From Fervidobacterium pennivorans (GTDB lineage: Bacteria > Thermotogota > Thermotogae > Thermotogales > Fervidobacteriaceae): a DNA stretch of 64,000 nucleotides. Positions 25,184 to 34,598 of the stretch are shown piece by piece. Both the position numbers and the translations under genes were made by a program. The notes beneath the pieces are model-generated. The model saw nothing but the letters and a program-made list of their open reading frames with translations. It had not been told where the DNA came from and made no database searches. Where the stretch lies: NCBI RefSeq assembly GCF_001644665.1, contig NZ_CP011393.1, positions 1,634,001 to 1,698,000 on the forward strand. Direction: 5' to 3'. How positions within the stretch are numbered: the first letter of the stretch is position 1; each line of letters begins with the position of its first letter.

Positions 25184-25198
25184 AAAGGAGTGAGGAAT

Positions 25199-26290
25199 TT
25201 GGAGAATCTTTATCCCATGCTCGTCATATTCTCTTATTCACTTGTCTTAAACTCAATGCCGCCGTTGTTAAGTTCGTTTAGGGAACTGTTTAACATTTCG
25301 ATAGCGTTATCTTCTTTCTTGCCATTCTTTTCTTTGGCAGGTACTGTAATTTCCAACATCTTCACAGGTATTTTTCTCAACAAACTGGGCATCAAACGAG
25401 CGTTGCTTACAGGTTACTTTTTAACAATTGTAGGAGCTCTTATAGTTGCTTTCTCCGGTAACTATTTACTTTCAATCCTTGGACTCTTTATATTCGGACT
25501 TTCAACTGGATTTGGATTCACAGGTTCGACAACACTTCTTTCGCAAGCTAAAAATCCTAATTTTGGATTTTACCATGGAGCTTATGGAATTGGAGGTATA
25601 CTTGCGCCGTTTTGTATATCCTGGGCGACGAAAAATTTTGGTGATTTCAGAAACGTTTATCTAATGTATGCGATAATGTTTCTGCTGTTGACTTTATACA
25701 CAGTTATAAAAACTTTCCCTATACTTCAAAATTCGCTAGGTGGGTTCTCGTTAAAAGGCATATCAAATGCGTTCAGGGATACACATTTTTCAACATTCTT
25801 GTTACTTCTCATACTGTACTCCTCTGTTGAAATAGGTGTGATAACGTGGGCTGGGATAGTTATGAAAAATGTCATCATTTCTTCTTATGTTGCTTACGCG
25901 CTCTTTTGGCTCGCATTTACACTCAGTAGGTTCTTTACAGATTTCTTAGAAAAGGTTATGTCATCACTTTTAAGAACCAATGCGATAATTTTGGGGTTTA
26001 CCGTGTTTCTCTTCTTTTGGTTAAGAAATCCTCTCTTCTTTGCTCTTTCTGGTTTTTTCTTCGGTCCACTTTTTCCTTACATGCAAAAGAACGCACTTGG
26101 CAAGATAAAGAAAGAACATCTCACATTATTCAATGGTGCAACGTATGCCTTCACCTCGCTTGGAGGTAGTGTTGTTAGCATGCTCATGGGAATGGTAATA
26201 GAACGAAACATCTTTTTGGCTTTGATTGTGCCGTTAGTCATCCTTACTTCGATGGAATTGATAAGTTTAAAAACAGGAAAAATAAAGTGA
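25199..26290 (+). CDS. MFS-type permease
   Basis: 363 residues, about 12 membrane helices. The TTG at 25199 is preferred (AAGGAG at 8 nt); the GTG at 25190 overlaps the ribosome site. MFS features: GIFLNKLGIKRALLTGYFLTIVG loop between helices 2 and 3, and GFYHGAYGIGGILAPF, which recalls FucP/sugar-type transporters. Substrate unknown. It is the last gene of the YjbQ-regulator-MFS operon and ends at a strong bidirectional terminator. Confidence 0.82.
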   Translation: MENLYPMLVIFSYSLVLNSMPPLLSSFRELFNISIALSSFLPFFSLAGTVISNIFTGIFLNKLGIKRALLTGYFLTIVGALIVAFSGNYLLSILGLFIFGLSTGFGFTGSTTLLSQAKNPNFGFYHGAYGIGGILAPFCISWATKNFGDFRNVYLMYAIMFLLLTLYTVIKTFPILQNSLGGFSLKGISNAFRDTHFSTFLLLLILYSSVEIGVITWAGIVMKNVIISSYVAYALFWLAFTLSRFFTDFLEKVMSSLLRTNAIILGFTVFLFFWLRNPLFFALSGFFFGPLFPYMQKNALGKIKKEHLTLFNGATYAFTSLGGSVVSMLMGMVIERNIFLALIVPLVILTSMELISLKTGKIK

Positions 26291-26301
26291 AAAGTAAAAA
26301 A

Positions 26302-26323
26302 CCCCCAGGCAAGAACCTGGGGG
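26302..26323. terminator. Bidirectional terminator between MFS gene and lipoprotein
   Basis: 8-bp stem CCCCCAGG/CCTGGGGG with loop CAAGAA, with CTTTT on plus and TTTTTT on minus; it serves the MFS operon and the convergent surface-protein operon. Confidence 0.9.
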
Positions 26324-26364
26324 CTTTTGTTAACTTAACGATTTCCTCGCACGTTTATGTGAAC

Positions 26365-26982
26365 TTATTTCACATCAATTTTTTCAAATCTTTCAATCCT
26401 TGGTGCGGAAGTTGCAGCGATAGGTAGCTTAACATAGATTTCATCTGGTGACCTGTTCAGCCCTTTTTCACCTACGCCTTTTCCAATACCAATGAGCCAG
26501 CCACCTGCCAGAAGCGTTTGATTTTCGTTGAGATAAACGTACGTATAACTCGAGAGCCTATCTTTGAGCCAAATTTGAAAGTAAGGTGTATCTGCATAGC
26601 CGTATGCGTAGAACATGAGTTCACCATCCGCTGTTCTGAAGATTCCATAACCTTTTGAAGCCTTCTTTTCGAGAACGATGTTAACTTCTTTACCGTCGAA
26701 CTCCACTGATTTCACAACGAACAATTGGTCAATTGGCTCTTTGAACGAATACTTTTCCACAGCGCTTATCTTTGCTTCGATGTAAACGCCATCTTTATCG
26801 GCTTTCAACGGGAAATTATTAATTGTTCCGTCAACAAATAGCTTATTTCCGTAAGGGTCAAATATATTAACAGGAGTTTTTACCTTTGGCGATGAAGAGT
26901 TTGACCCTGGATTGAATATATTACAACTTGAAATTACAACCAACAAGGAAAGCACACCTATCAAAATTATGGTTTTCTTCAT
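26365..26982 (-). CDS. Predicted lipoprotein of unknown function
   Basis: 205 residues from the ATG at 26982 (GAGAGGTG upstream). A lipoprotein signal ends with ISSC, C20 being the lipidated residue, followed by a Ser/Pro/Asn linker and a mostly beta-type domain (VKSVEFDGKEVNIVLEKK, ELMFYAYGYADTPYF). No family recognised. It lies 29 bp downstream of the large propeller protein in the same direction and probably shares its transcript. Confidence 0.75.
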   Translation of the reverse strand: MKKTIILIGVLSLLVVISSCNIFNPGSNSSSPKVKTPVNIFDPYGNKLFVDGTINNFPLKADKDGVYIEAKISAVEKYSFKEPIDQLFVVKSVEFDGKEVNIVLEKKASKGYGIFRTADGELMFYAYGYADTPYFQIWLKDRLSSYTYVYLNENQTLLAGGWLIGIGKGVGEKGLNRSPDEIYVKLPIAATSAPRIERFEKIDVK

Positions 26983-27011
26983 ACTTATCACCTCTCTTTA
27001 CTGATGTGTGG

Positions 27012-29696
27012 TTACCGTACCCGTTCAGAATCAGGAACAGCAAAGCCGAACATACTTGCGAATATGTAGAGATCTTCTACATTTACAGCGTTTGTATTAT
27101 CTGTTAGATAACCTGCTCTATAACTGTTGTAATTTGGATATGGTTGGCGAAAATCTTCACGAGGACCTATATTATAAATGATATCTGTTCCACTTACAGT
27201 AGTTCCAAGCTTGAGAACAAACTTATTCCAGTCGTTTATATCTACATCAAAATCTTCGTCGAAGTCACCAACAACATACAAGAATTTGTTTGTTCTAAAG
27301 ACTTTTTTAGCTCCCAATTGGTCAGGATCAACTTCTTGACCAAGCATTTGCGCGTAACCATACAGGTCAAAGAAATTCATGTAATAACTATTATCTACAC
27401 CTGTAAACCGGACCCTTTCTGGGAACATTAAGTTAAGGGCTATTGTTGCAACCCTTGTAGTACTTGTTAACGGTCTTTCGAAACTTCTTAACACTATTTG
27501 TAAAAGGTTTGACGTCACAGAACTCAAATTTCCCAATTTAGAAACGTCTGGTGCGTATTCTTCCGAAACGATACCATCTATAGTTATACCTTGCAACGTT
27601 TTCAGTTTTATCGTTTCCGCTACAGAATTCGTTGCTGCATCGAGGAACAAGTAAGCGCGAGTTTTTCCATAGGCGAATTCTGGCAGCAATAGTGTTACAG
27701 TTGCGTTAAGCTCGGCATAGAAGATTTCAAGATATGCAGGACCAGAAAGAGGTAGTGTTACACTGTCTTGATCATAATACACTTTTTTCGTGTATCCGGT
27801 TGATTCACTCGGATTCCAGGTGTAGACGTTCCACTTATATGCGAAGAAAGTCTTACCAGCGTGTGTAGGACTTGCGTTTATTGTTTTAATAGCTGTATTA
27901 GGATTATTTCTAAAAGAGTTGTAATCGAAGAAACCATAATCGATTTGCGTTGCTTCGGCGTTAGATTGTAGGGGGTATTTGTGATACAAATAGAACGTAT
28001 AAGTAGCGTCGGTAAAAATTTCCAGTCTTCTGTCGTTGTAGCGGAACGTTATTGTAGCTGGATTATCGCCCTCACTTCCTTCGTAATCATTTGGACCTGT
28101 TTTCCAGAATCTGAATCTAAATCTTGAATCTGTTGAAGGCGGAGTACCACCGCTAGGAGTGATATATCTTCCTATCAGAAGTTTTGCATCAGTTGGTGTT
28201 GCGAAGTTGACTATAAGTTTGTATGAACCAGGTATTCCCTCTATTACCTTAGCAAGGTTTCTTTCGTTTGTTCTGTAATTTCTGTAAGTACTTACAAGAT
28301 TATTATTGGCATCAACGACTGTTGCATCGTAAAGCAAACCATAATCAGTTGTAGAACCAAACAACGCATCAGAAAGTTCTCTTCCGTAGTAACCTTCTTT
28401 TGCTATCAAGTAAATCCTGGTTCTGAACGCGTTTGCAGTCGAATCGATAAAACCTGTGTTATTTATGTTCTGACCATACTTTGCCCAAATTCCGTATGGA
28501 CCTCTTGCATTGAACTGCCATGCGTAAACGGTGCCGTTATTTGTAGCTGTCACGAAATAGTAGTTATCACCGTATAGTGCACCAAGTGGTGCAACGTTTA
28601 CTGCAGCACTTAGCGGGAAGGTGCTTGGAACAGTGTATTCCCATACCTTTGTAAACACACCAGTAAGGGCATCAAACGACAGAATCGTTATCTTTCCAGC
28701 CGCAGTTGTAGATGATGTAACAATAAGGTAAGTAACACCATCAACACCTTTAACAATAGCAGGTGTTGTTGTTATCTGCTGACCTATTGTGTATTCTCCA
28801 AGTTTTACTAAATTGCTGTTCAAAGCAACAACCTTGCCGTTATCTCCGAATATGTATATAATCCCGTCGCCATCAATGAGTGGTCCGGATGAGTTTGCAG
28901 AAGACAAAAATCTTGCGTGGTTTTCACTACCAGATGGGTCGATTTTGTATATAATTCCTTCCATGTTGAGAGCATACAAGAACCCTGATTCATCCATTGC
29001 CATAGGCGTTGTGAAATCGCCTCCGAGTTCTATCTTCAAGGAAGCAAACATCGAGGTCGTATCTACCGTGTAAAACTTACCATTTTGTGTAAGAACGTAC
29101 AATTCGGTTTTTGATGGGCTCAGAACAGGAGGAACTTTGATAGGTCCAGCAAGGTTTGCAGTGTCTGTAGTAGTAAAATCATTACTCGAAGTACTATACG
29201 TTGTTTTGTACAATTTCCCGCTCATTGTTCCGAAGAAAATAATTATGTTACTACCATCTAAATACGCATTCACACCGTAAGCTGCGTTATCAATACCTGT
29301 TGATTTTACTACTACTCCGCCTGAACCAGAATTAAATTTATGTACAACTAGTTTATTTTGTACTGTTCCTTGCGCTGTGGTATATATAATGTAATAGTTA
29401 TTACTACCGGCACTGATATATGCCGGTGGTGCGACGATGTTTACGACTCCGCTTGGCTGACCTTTTGTGATAACTGCTCCTGCCATCGTAATTTCATAGA
29501 GTGCACCGTCTTTTGCAAGGAAAAGTAAGTTACCGCCGTTTTTCGCTATGATTGCTGGACCAGATTTGTCGGGGATATTTTTGGTGAATATAGTGTCTGC
29601 CCATAGTCCAGAAATGTTAAGCGCCGAAAAACCAACTTCAACTATTGCGGAAACTAAAAACAACAAAGTTAACCAAAATATTATTCGAGTTTTCAT
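27012..29696 (-). CDS. Large exported beta-propeller protein with C-terminal dockerin-like calcium loop
   Basis: 894 residues with a signal peptide (about 1-26). The N-terminal 420 residues are repeated short beta blades of the PQQ/quinoprotein-like type (DGALYEI, SGKLYKTTY, NGKFYTVDT, EGIIYKIDP, NGKVVALN, NGTVYAWQF). A middle beta-rich region follows. Near the end GDFDEDFDVDINDWNKF has Asp at loop positions 1, 3, 5, 7, 9 and 12 of a dockerin or EF-hand calcium site; a weaker second copy is TDNTNAVNVEDLYIF. Function unknown; probably a cell-surface binding protein. The ribosome site AAGGAGGTG is intact, but IS-derived copy B is inserted 24 nt before the start. Confidence 0.75.
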   Translation of the reverse strand: MKTRIIFWLTLLFLVSAIVEVGFSALNISGLWADTIFTKNIPDKSGPAIIAKNGGNLLFLAKDGALYEITMAGAVITKGQPSGVVNIVAPPAYISAGSNNYYIIYTTAQGTVQNKLVVHKFNSGSGGVVVKSTGIDNAAYGVNAYLDGSNIIIFFGTMSGKLYKTTYSTSSNDFTTTDTANLAGPIKVPPVLSPSKTELYVLTQNGKFYTVDTTSMFASLKIELGGDFTTPMAMDESGFLYALNMEGIIYKIDPSGSENHARFLSSANSSGPLIDGDGIIYIFGDNGKVVALNSNLVKLGEYTIGQQITTTPAIVKGVDGVTYLIVTSSTTAAGKITILSFDALTGVFTKVWEYTVPSTFPLSAAVNVAPLGALYGDNYYFVTATNNGTVYAWQFNARGPYGIWAKYGQNINNTGFIDSTANAFRTRIYLIAKEGYYGRELSDALFGSTTDYGLLYDATVVDANNNLVSTYRNYRTNERNLAKVIEGIPGSYKLIVNFATPTDAKLLIGRYITPSGGTPPSTDSRFRFRFWKTGPNDYEGSEGDNPATITFRYNDRRLEIFTDATYTFYLYHKYPLQSNAEATQIDYGFFDYNSFRNNPNTAIKTINASPTHAGKTFFAYKWNVYTWNPSESTGYTKKVYYDQDSVTLPLSGPAYLEIFYAELNATVTLLLPEFAYGKTRAYLFLDAATNSVAETIKLKTLQGITIDGIVSEEYAPDVSKLGNLSSVTSNLLQIVLRSFERPLTSTTRVATIALNLMFPERVRFTGVDNSYYMNFFDLYGYAQMLGQEVDPDQLGAKKVFRTNKFLYVVGDFDEDFDVDINDWNKFVLKLGTTVSGTDIIYNIGPREDFRQPYPNYNSYRAGYLTDNTNAVNVEDLYIFASMFGFAVPDSERVR

Positions 29697-29712
29697 AACA
29701 ACACCTCCTTGT

Positions 29713-30147
29713 GTACTTTAGATAATGTTAACTAAAAGTATTGAAACTTTCCAAAAACCGCATTATCCTTTAAATAGGGACCACCCCCCAACCAACTCTT
29801 AACAAAAGCAGGTTTCCCAAAATGCATAACCCAATGCTTTCTTGCCTAAGAAGAATACGAAGAATTTAGTGATATATATTCAAAGGTTTTTGTGTAGTGA
29901 AGAATCCTTGGAAAATGCATAATGGCAATATCAATCGCATTCTTTTACGATTATACTCTTTCATCACTACAAGTTAACAGTATCAACGCAAAAACTTCCC
30001 TTTCCCTTATCCCAAATGCACTTCTTGTGGTAAGTCTAAGGGCTTTGTGTAGTGAAGAATCTTTGGAAAACGCACAATGGTAATATCAATCTCATTCTTT
30101 CACACTTACACTCTTTCATCACTACAATTTAACACTATCGTACTTTA
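29713..30147. mobile_element. IS-derived composite element, copy B (non-autonomous)
   Basis: Bounded by a perfect 8-bp duplication GTACTTTA (29713-29720, 30140-30147). The 419-bp element (29721-30139) has two parts. 29721-29986 is an internally deleted copy with both ends (right end GTTAACAGTATC). 29987-30139 is a second fragment joined directly to it, lacking a left end but keeping part of the zinc-ribbon region, an internal deletion junction near 30036-30042 and a right end TTTAACACTATC. No transposase can be made. Left end faces the propeller gene, 24 nt from its start. Confidence 0.85.
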
Positions 30148-30315
30148 AAGAAGCGTTCAAACTTTTCGGTCGTAATAGAGTACCTACAAAAAATCCGACA
30201 ACAATACCACGGACACACCTAGTTCCCCGGTTCTCCCATAGCAAGTAAAGCACTTTCTTACTGCTAACCACCTCCTTGTGTCTTTTTTCCTCATGTTGAG
30301 TAGACACAGCAACAA
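30148..30315 (-). other. Residual intergenic segment between Ig lipoprotein and propeller genes
   Basis: 168 bp between the IS-derived element and the Ig-like lipoprotein gene. A 65-codon minus-strand frame (30319-30122) runs through it and ends inside the IS sequence, but it has no ribosome site at its ATG. An isolated ACACAAGGAGGTG at about 30282-30270 nearly repeats the ribosome site of the propeller gene (ACACAAGGAGGTG before 29696), which may mark an old duplication or a lost small gene. I do not call a gene here. Confidence 0.4.
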
Positions 30316-31953
30316 TCATTGCACATACAACAGGAAAGTACCAATGTCACGCATCACGTTTCCGGATAGATCTTGGACATTCAAAACGGTTATGTAATAA
30401 TACCCAAGTCCCATTGTTGTTGTTACCGAAAAGACCACTGTTTTCCCGTCTGAAGAAATCTCTTCTGCCTCCATTAGCAGGTCTTTGTAGTAGTAATCAA
30501 AATTATTTTCCCTTATCAATAACCTCGGTTTCACACCCGTGTTAACCCCACCTGGGTCGTATACCTTTATCTTAAAAGTAACAAGCCCTGGGAAGACATA
30601 TCCGGGCTTATCCTTTTTTAGTTCAACATCGTTTGCTGTTAAAGATATGAACTTCGGACCGTTGTAATCAGGTACGCTTGCGATTGTTTCTGCTATCCCA
30701 CCTCTATTATCGTCCGATTCCGCGTAAATTGTAATGATATGTGACCCTTCTTCTACATCCCAAAGTGTAAATCGCTTTGCTTCTTTCCCTTCAGACGCAA
30801 TGCTTGTATCAATTGCTTTACCGTCCACAAAAAAGACAATCTTTGTATACTTCACGTTTGTTTCTTGAGACACAAGTGCTATAACAGCCGTTCCACCTGC
30901 GGTAAGGTTTGCCGGACTAACCTCAACATCAAAGCTAAGTGCAGCAGAACCGACGTAGATTCTTTTTGAATAGTAAGCTGGATTACCTTCTTTGTCTCTC
31001 ACATTAATATTTAAAGTGTGAGTTCCAAGCTCCCTTTTTCCTATCCGCACAGCTTTTTCGAAAGTCTTACCTCTTATAGACCCTTCTTCAATTACTTCGC
31101 CGTCAAATTCGATTTGGTAACTGCTTAACTCTTGGTCATCGAAGAATTTAACTTCGAAACTGATGTCAGAGTTTTCTGGATAGAAGGTCTTTGTAAAGAC
31201 ATTGATAACAGGTTTCACTCTATCAACTTGGTTAACTTCGAAAGTTACTTTGGTGGCATCTTCCATGTTGTATGCAGCGGTCTTTAAGAAAAGCTCCACT
31301 TTTCCAGCGGAATTGATAGGAGAGAGTTTTTTGTACACATATCCTGCTTTTTCAACAAGTGTTTGATTTATCCAGAGACTGTCACTGGTTTTGCCATCTA
31401 TGTAATAATTCACAATCGGATTTTGACTCTTGACTTTCATTTGTAACATTACTTCATCACCAACATAAGGACGTTCTGGCAAAATCCGCACTTCCTCGAT
31501 TATAGGTGGAATCACATCGTAGACAGTTATCGTTCCGTTTGCTGTATACCATCTATTCTCACTAATTGAATATCCTTCGACAACCAACGAATAAATGCCA
31601 GGTTTTTTGAAAACCCAAGGAATTTCATAAGGGTATTTGTAAACACGAATCTCTTCTTCATAGACTTGGCTATCGGCATTTTTTAATTTGATACGGATAT
31701 TTGTCAGCCCAGGTTCAAGTGGTTGGACCGAGATCGTAACGTTCGTATTTGCGAAGGTTTTTTCAGGGTATACAATACTGAACTTTGGAACATTTGATGT
31801 TGATTGGTTTGAGGTGCAGGAAGATAGGAGTATAATAATAAACACAACAAGTAGAAACAATAAATAAAAGCTATGAGTTGCTAATTGCTGAAAATGATTG
31901 GACGTCTTTTTCACAAACAACCCAAACCATCTCTTAAAATCAAGAACTTTCAT
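30316..31953 (-). CDS. Exported lipoprotein with tandem Ig-like domains
   Basis: 545 residues from the ATG at 31953 (GGAGG at 7 nt). An unusually long basic N-terminus precedes the hydrophobic core; the lipobox LSSC gives C46 as the lipidated residue. The mature part is a run of about five beta-sandwich (Ig/Big-like) domains with recurring patterns such as PPIIEEVRILPERPYVGDEV, VKPVINVF, LSFDVEVSPANLTAGG and GPKFISLTANDVEL. No catalytic motif. Likely a surface or periplasmic structural or adhesion protein. It precedes the propeller gene in the same direction; the IS-derived copy B now separates them. Confidence 0.75.
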   Translation of the reverse strand: MKVLDFKRWFGLFVKKTSNHFQQLATHSFYLLFLLVVFIIILLSSCTSNQSTSNVPKFSIVYPEKTFANTNVTISVQPLEPGLTNIRIKLKNADSQVYEEEIRVYKYPYEIPWVFKKPGIYSLVVEGYSISENRWYTANGTITVYDVIPPIIEEVRILPERPYVGDEVMLQMKVKSQNPIVNYYIDGKTSDSLWINQTLVEKAGYVYKKLSPINSAGKVELFLKTAAYNMEDATKVTFEVNQVDRVKPVINVFTKTFYPENSDISFEVKFFDDQELSSYQIEFDGEVIEEGSIRGKTFEKAVRIGKRELGTHTLNINVRDKEGNPAYYSKRIYVGSAALSFDVEVSPANLTAGGTAVIALVSQETNVKYTKIVFFVDGKAIDTSIASEGKEAKRFTLWDVEEGSHIITIYAESDDNRGGIAETIASVPDYNGPKFISLTANDVELKKDKPGYVFPGLVTFKIKVYDPGGVNTGVKPRLLIRENNFDYYYKDLLMEAEEISSDGKTVVFSVTTTMGLGYYYITVLNVQDLSGNVMRDIGTFLLYVQ

Positions 31954-32145
31954 ATGCACACCTCCACTCTATGTTTTTTTATTTTTCTTCTGGAAAGTAG
32001 ATTTCTCCATCTTTTTATTCTGTCTGAGGCGTGCTTCTTCCTAAATCACGTTTGCAGTTTTGCTCGCACTGTTATATATATTCAGACCTCCGATTACAGA
32101 ATTTCGTTTAACATTTTATGAAGAAATCCTTTGGAAAAAACCTTC

Positions 32146-32174
32146 TTGATTTTTTGCCACTTGAATGGTATAAT
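32146..32174 (+). promoter_or_regulatory. tRNA-Ala promoter
   Basis: TTGATT (32146-32151), 17 bp, TATAAT (32169-32174), 39 bp before the mature tRNA 5' end. Confidence 0.8.
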
Positions 32175-32213
32175 TCTGATGCGTAATGCAGTTGTGAAGG
32201 CAAATGTACGCGT

Positions 32214-32290
32214 GGGGCCGTAGCTCAGCTTGGGAGAGCGCTACCATGGCACGGTAGAGGTCGTGGGTTCAAGTCCCATCGGCTCCACCA
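32214..32290 (+). tRNA. tRNA-Ala (anticodon GGC)
   Basis: 77 nt including an encoded CCA. Acceptor stem GGGGCCG pairs with CGGCTCC and contains the G3-U70 pair that identifies alanine tRNA. D arm GCTC...GAGC; anticodon stem CTACC/GGTAG around loop ATGGCAC, giving anticodon GGC at 32248-32250; T arm GTGGGTTCAAGTCCCAT. It reads alanine GCC/GCU codons. Confidence 0.97.
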
Positions 32291-32305
32291 AAACTAATCC
32301 TCTTG

Positions 32306-32328
32306 AGCCCTGGAAATAAACCAGGGCT
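32306..32328 (+). terminator. Terminator after tRNA-Ala
   Basis: 8-bp stem AGCCCTGG/CCAGGGCT with loop AAATAAA, followed by TTTCTTTTTT. Confidence 0.88.
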
Positions 32329-32479
32329 TTTCTTTTTTCTGGAATGACTTTTTTCGCTCTCCAACTCTAGGTAATGTTTTATTTAATGCAAGTTTGGTAA
32401 AATGATGAGAAAGAATAAGAAAACTACATTTTTTCGCCATTAAATCCGGTTAAAAGCTACTAAATGCCAATTATGGCTA

Positions 32480-32538
32480 TTCACATATTCCATTTTTCTG
32501 TTATACTAAAATTAGCACACAGGATATAAGAGTGATAA
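32480..32538 (+). promoter_or_regulatory. groESL promoter with CIRCE (HrcA) operator
   Basis: Promoter TTCACA (32480-32485), 16 bp, TATACT (32502-32507). Directly downstream is TTAGCACAC - 9 nt - GAGTGATAA (32512-32538), which matches the CIRCE consensus TTAGCACTC-N9-GAGTGCTAA with one change per arm. CIRCE is the binding site of the heat-labile repressor HrcA; here it covers the start of transcription. hrcA itself is not in the window. Confidence 0.88.
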
Positions 32539-32573
32539 TCAAACACAAAAACGCGACAGGAGGGGGTTAGATT

Positions 32574-32843
32574 ATGAAGGTAAAACCACTCGGTGAAAGG
32601 CTTTTGATAAAGCCCATCATTGAAGAAAAGAAAACAGCAGGTGGAATTGTTCTTCCAGATGCTGCTAAGGAAAAACCTATGAAGGCAGAGATAGTTGAAG
32701 TTGGCAAACTTCCAGAAGATTGCACACTTAAAGTTGGTGACAAGGTAATTTACAACAAATACTCAGGAACAGAGATAAAAATTGACGATGAGGATTACAT
32801 CATCATCGATTTGAACGATATTCTAGCAAAAATAGAAGAGTAA
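32574..32843 (+). CDS. groES: Co-chaperonin GroES
   Basis: 89 residues. It forms the heptameric lid of the GroEL chamber. Starts [15 protein letters not shown]; the mobile loop [19 protein letters not shown] contacts GroEL; ends with [14 protein letters not shown]. The ribosome site GGAGGGGG is strong. It precedes groEL by 28 bp in a two-gene operon under a CIRCE operator. Confidence 0.97.
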   Translation: MKVKPLGERLLIKPIIEEKKTAGGIVLPDAAKEKPMKAEIVEVGKLPEDCTLKVGDKVIYNKYSGTEIKIDDEDYIIIDLNDILAKIEE

Positions 32844-32871
32844 AATAAAAAAATTAGAGGAGGTGTGAGAT

Positions 32872-34488
32872 ATGGCAAAGTTGTTGAAATACAGTGAGGA
32901 AGCAAGAAGAGCACTCGAAGCTGGTGTTGATGCGGTTGCAAATGCGGTGAAAATTACACTTGGTCCAAAAGGTAGAAACGTTGTTATTGAAAAATCTTGG
33001 GGAAGCCCAACAATTACGAATGACGGAGTTTCTATTGCAAAAGAAATAGAACTTGAAGACAAATTCGCAAATCTGGGAGCTCAACTTGTTAAAGAAGTTG
33101 CAAGTAAGACAAACGATGTTGCTGGTGACGGTACAACCACAGCTACAGTCCTTGCTCAAGCAATGATTAAAGAAGGTCTCAAAATGGTTGCAGCGGGTGC
33201 AAACCCGATCCTTGTAAAGCGCGGAATCGATAAGGCTGTAGCAAAGGTCGTTGAGGAAATAAAAAAGATATCTAAGAAACTCTCTAGTACAGAGGACATT
33301 GCACATGTTGCTGCTATCAGTGCAAATAGTGAAGAAATAGGTAAGCTCATCGCAGAAGCGATGGAAAAAGTCGGAGAAGATGGTGTCATCACAGTTGAAG
33401 ACAGCAAGACAATAGATACATACGTTGAATTCACAGAAGGTATGCAATTTGATAGGGGTTACATCTCACCATACTTTGTAACAGACCCAGAAAAGATGGA
33501 AGTTGTATACAATGAACCATTCATACTCATCACAGACAGAAAACTTTCAAACGTAAAACCACTTATCCCAATCCTTGAAAAGGTTGCTCAAACAGGTAGG
33601 CCACTCGTAATCATCGCTGAAGATGTAGAAGGAGAAGTTCTTACAACACTTGTTCTCAACAAACTTAAGGGAACGCTCAATACGGTTGCAGTTAAAGCTC
33701 CTGGTTTTGGTGATAGAAGAAAAGCAATGCTCCAAGATATTGCTATCTTGACAGGTGGTATCGTTGCAAGCGAAGAAGTAGGAATTAATCTCGAAGACCT
33801 CACACTCCAGGATCTTGGAAGAGCAGACGTTGTCAGAGTGAAGAAAGATGAAACGATAATTGTTGGTGGTAAAGGTAAACCTGAAGAAATCAAAAAGAGA
33901 ATCGCTCAGATTAAAGCCCAAATCGAGCAGACAACTAGTGAATACGAAAAAGAAACACTCCAAGAAAGAATGGCAAAACTTGCTGGTGGCGTAGCAGTTA
34001 TCAAAGTTGGTGCTGCAACAGAAACAGAACTCAAAGAAAAGAAACACAGAATTGAGGACGCACTTAGCGCAACAAGGGCAGCTGTTGAAGAAGGTATCGT
34101 CCCTGGTGGTGGAATTACACTCTTGAGAGCAAGAAAAGCAATAGAACCACTCCTCAACGAACTAACTGGCGATGAAAAACTTGGTGCACAAATTGTCTAC
34201 AATGCACTCGAGGCACCAATTAAGCAGATAGCTCTCAACGCTGGTTACGATGGTGCAATCATTATCCACAACGTCCTTAGCAAAGATGATGTAGCATACG
34301 GTTTCGATGCTCTCAAAGGTGAATACTGCAACATGTATGAACGCGGTATAATTGACCCAGCAAAGGTTACAAGAAGCGCACTCCAAAACGCAGCTTCAAT
34401 TGCTGGAATGCTCTTGACAACGGAAGTGCTCGTAGTTGAAAAACCGGAAGAAAAGAAATCTTCAGTCCCAGAAATGCCAGAATATTAA
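32872..34488 (+). CDS. groEL: Chaperonin GroEL
   Basis: 538 residues. It is the ATP-driven tetradecameric folding chamber. Typical segments: [33 protein letters not shown] is represented by [12 protein letters not shown] and [14 protein letters not shown] site [14 protein letters not shown], hinge and apical motifs, [10 protein letters not shown], and the equatorial AGYDG region. The C-terminus ([14 protein letters not shown]) lacks the GGM repeat tail of many GroELs, which lines the chamber floor; acidic/polar tails are known in other thermophiles. A strong terminator follows. Confidence 0.97.
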   Translation: MAKLLKYSEEARRALEAGVDAVANAVKITLGPKGRNVVIEKSWGSPTITNDGVSIAKEIELEDKFANLGAQLVKEVASKTNDVAGDGTTTATVLAQAMIKEGLKMVAAGANPILVKRGIDKAVAKVVEEIKKISKKLSSTEDIAHVAAISANSEEIGKLIAEAMEKVGEDGVITVEDSKTIDTYVEFTEGMQFDRGYISPYFVTDPEKMEVVYNEPFILITDRKLSNVKPLIPILEKVAQTGRPLVIIAEDVEGEVLTTLVLNKLKGTLNTVAVKAPGFGDRRKAMLQDIAILTGGIVASEEVGINLEDLTLQDLGRADVVRVKKDETIIVGGKGKPEEIKKRIAQIKAQIEQTTSEYEKETLQERMAKLAGGVAVIKVGAATETELKEKKHRIEDALSATRAAVEEGIVPGGGITLLRARKAIEPLLNELTGDEKLGAQIVYNALEAPIKQIALNAGYDGAIIIHNVLSKDDVAYGFDALKGEYCNMYERGIIDPAKVTRSALQNAASIAGMLLTTEVLVVEKPEEKKSSVPEMPEY

Positions 34489-34514
34489 TCTGTTCGCTAA
34501 ATAAAGCAAATAAG

Positions 34515-34539
34515 AGCGGTACCCGAAAAGGGTACCGCT
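34515..34539 (+). terminator. Terminator after groEL
   Basis: 10-bp perfect stem AGCGGTACCC/GGGTACCGCT, loop GAAAA, then seven T. Confidence 0.93.
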
Positions 34540-34598
34540 TTTTTTGTTCGCATTCCTGTGTTAAAATTTAGCTTAGGAATAACTATAAGGGATTGGTG

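Noticed and set aside
27012..29696. Internal repeats of the propeller protein as a DNA repeat or CRISPR-like array
   Set aside because: The repetition is at protein level only; no regular DNA repeats with spacers. No CRISPR array was seen anywhere in the window.
30122..30319. 65-codon minus-strand frame overlapping the stop of the Ig-like lipoprotein gene
   Set aside because: No ribosome site at its ATG, its last codons come from the IS end, and the sequence looks like no protein family; treated as residual intergenic DNA.
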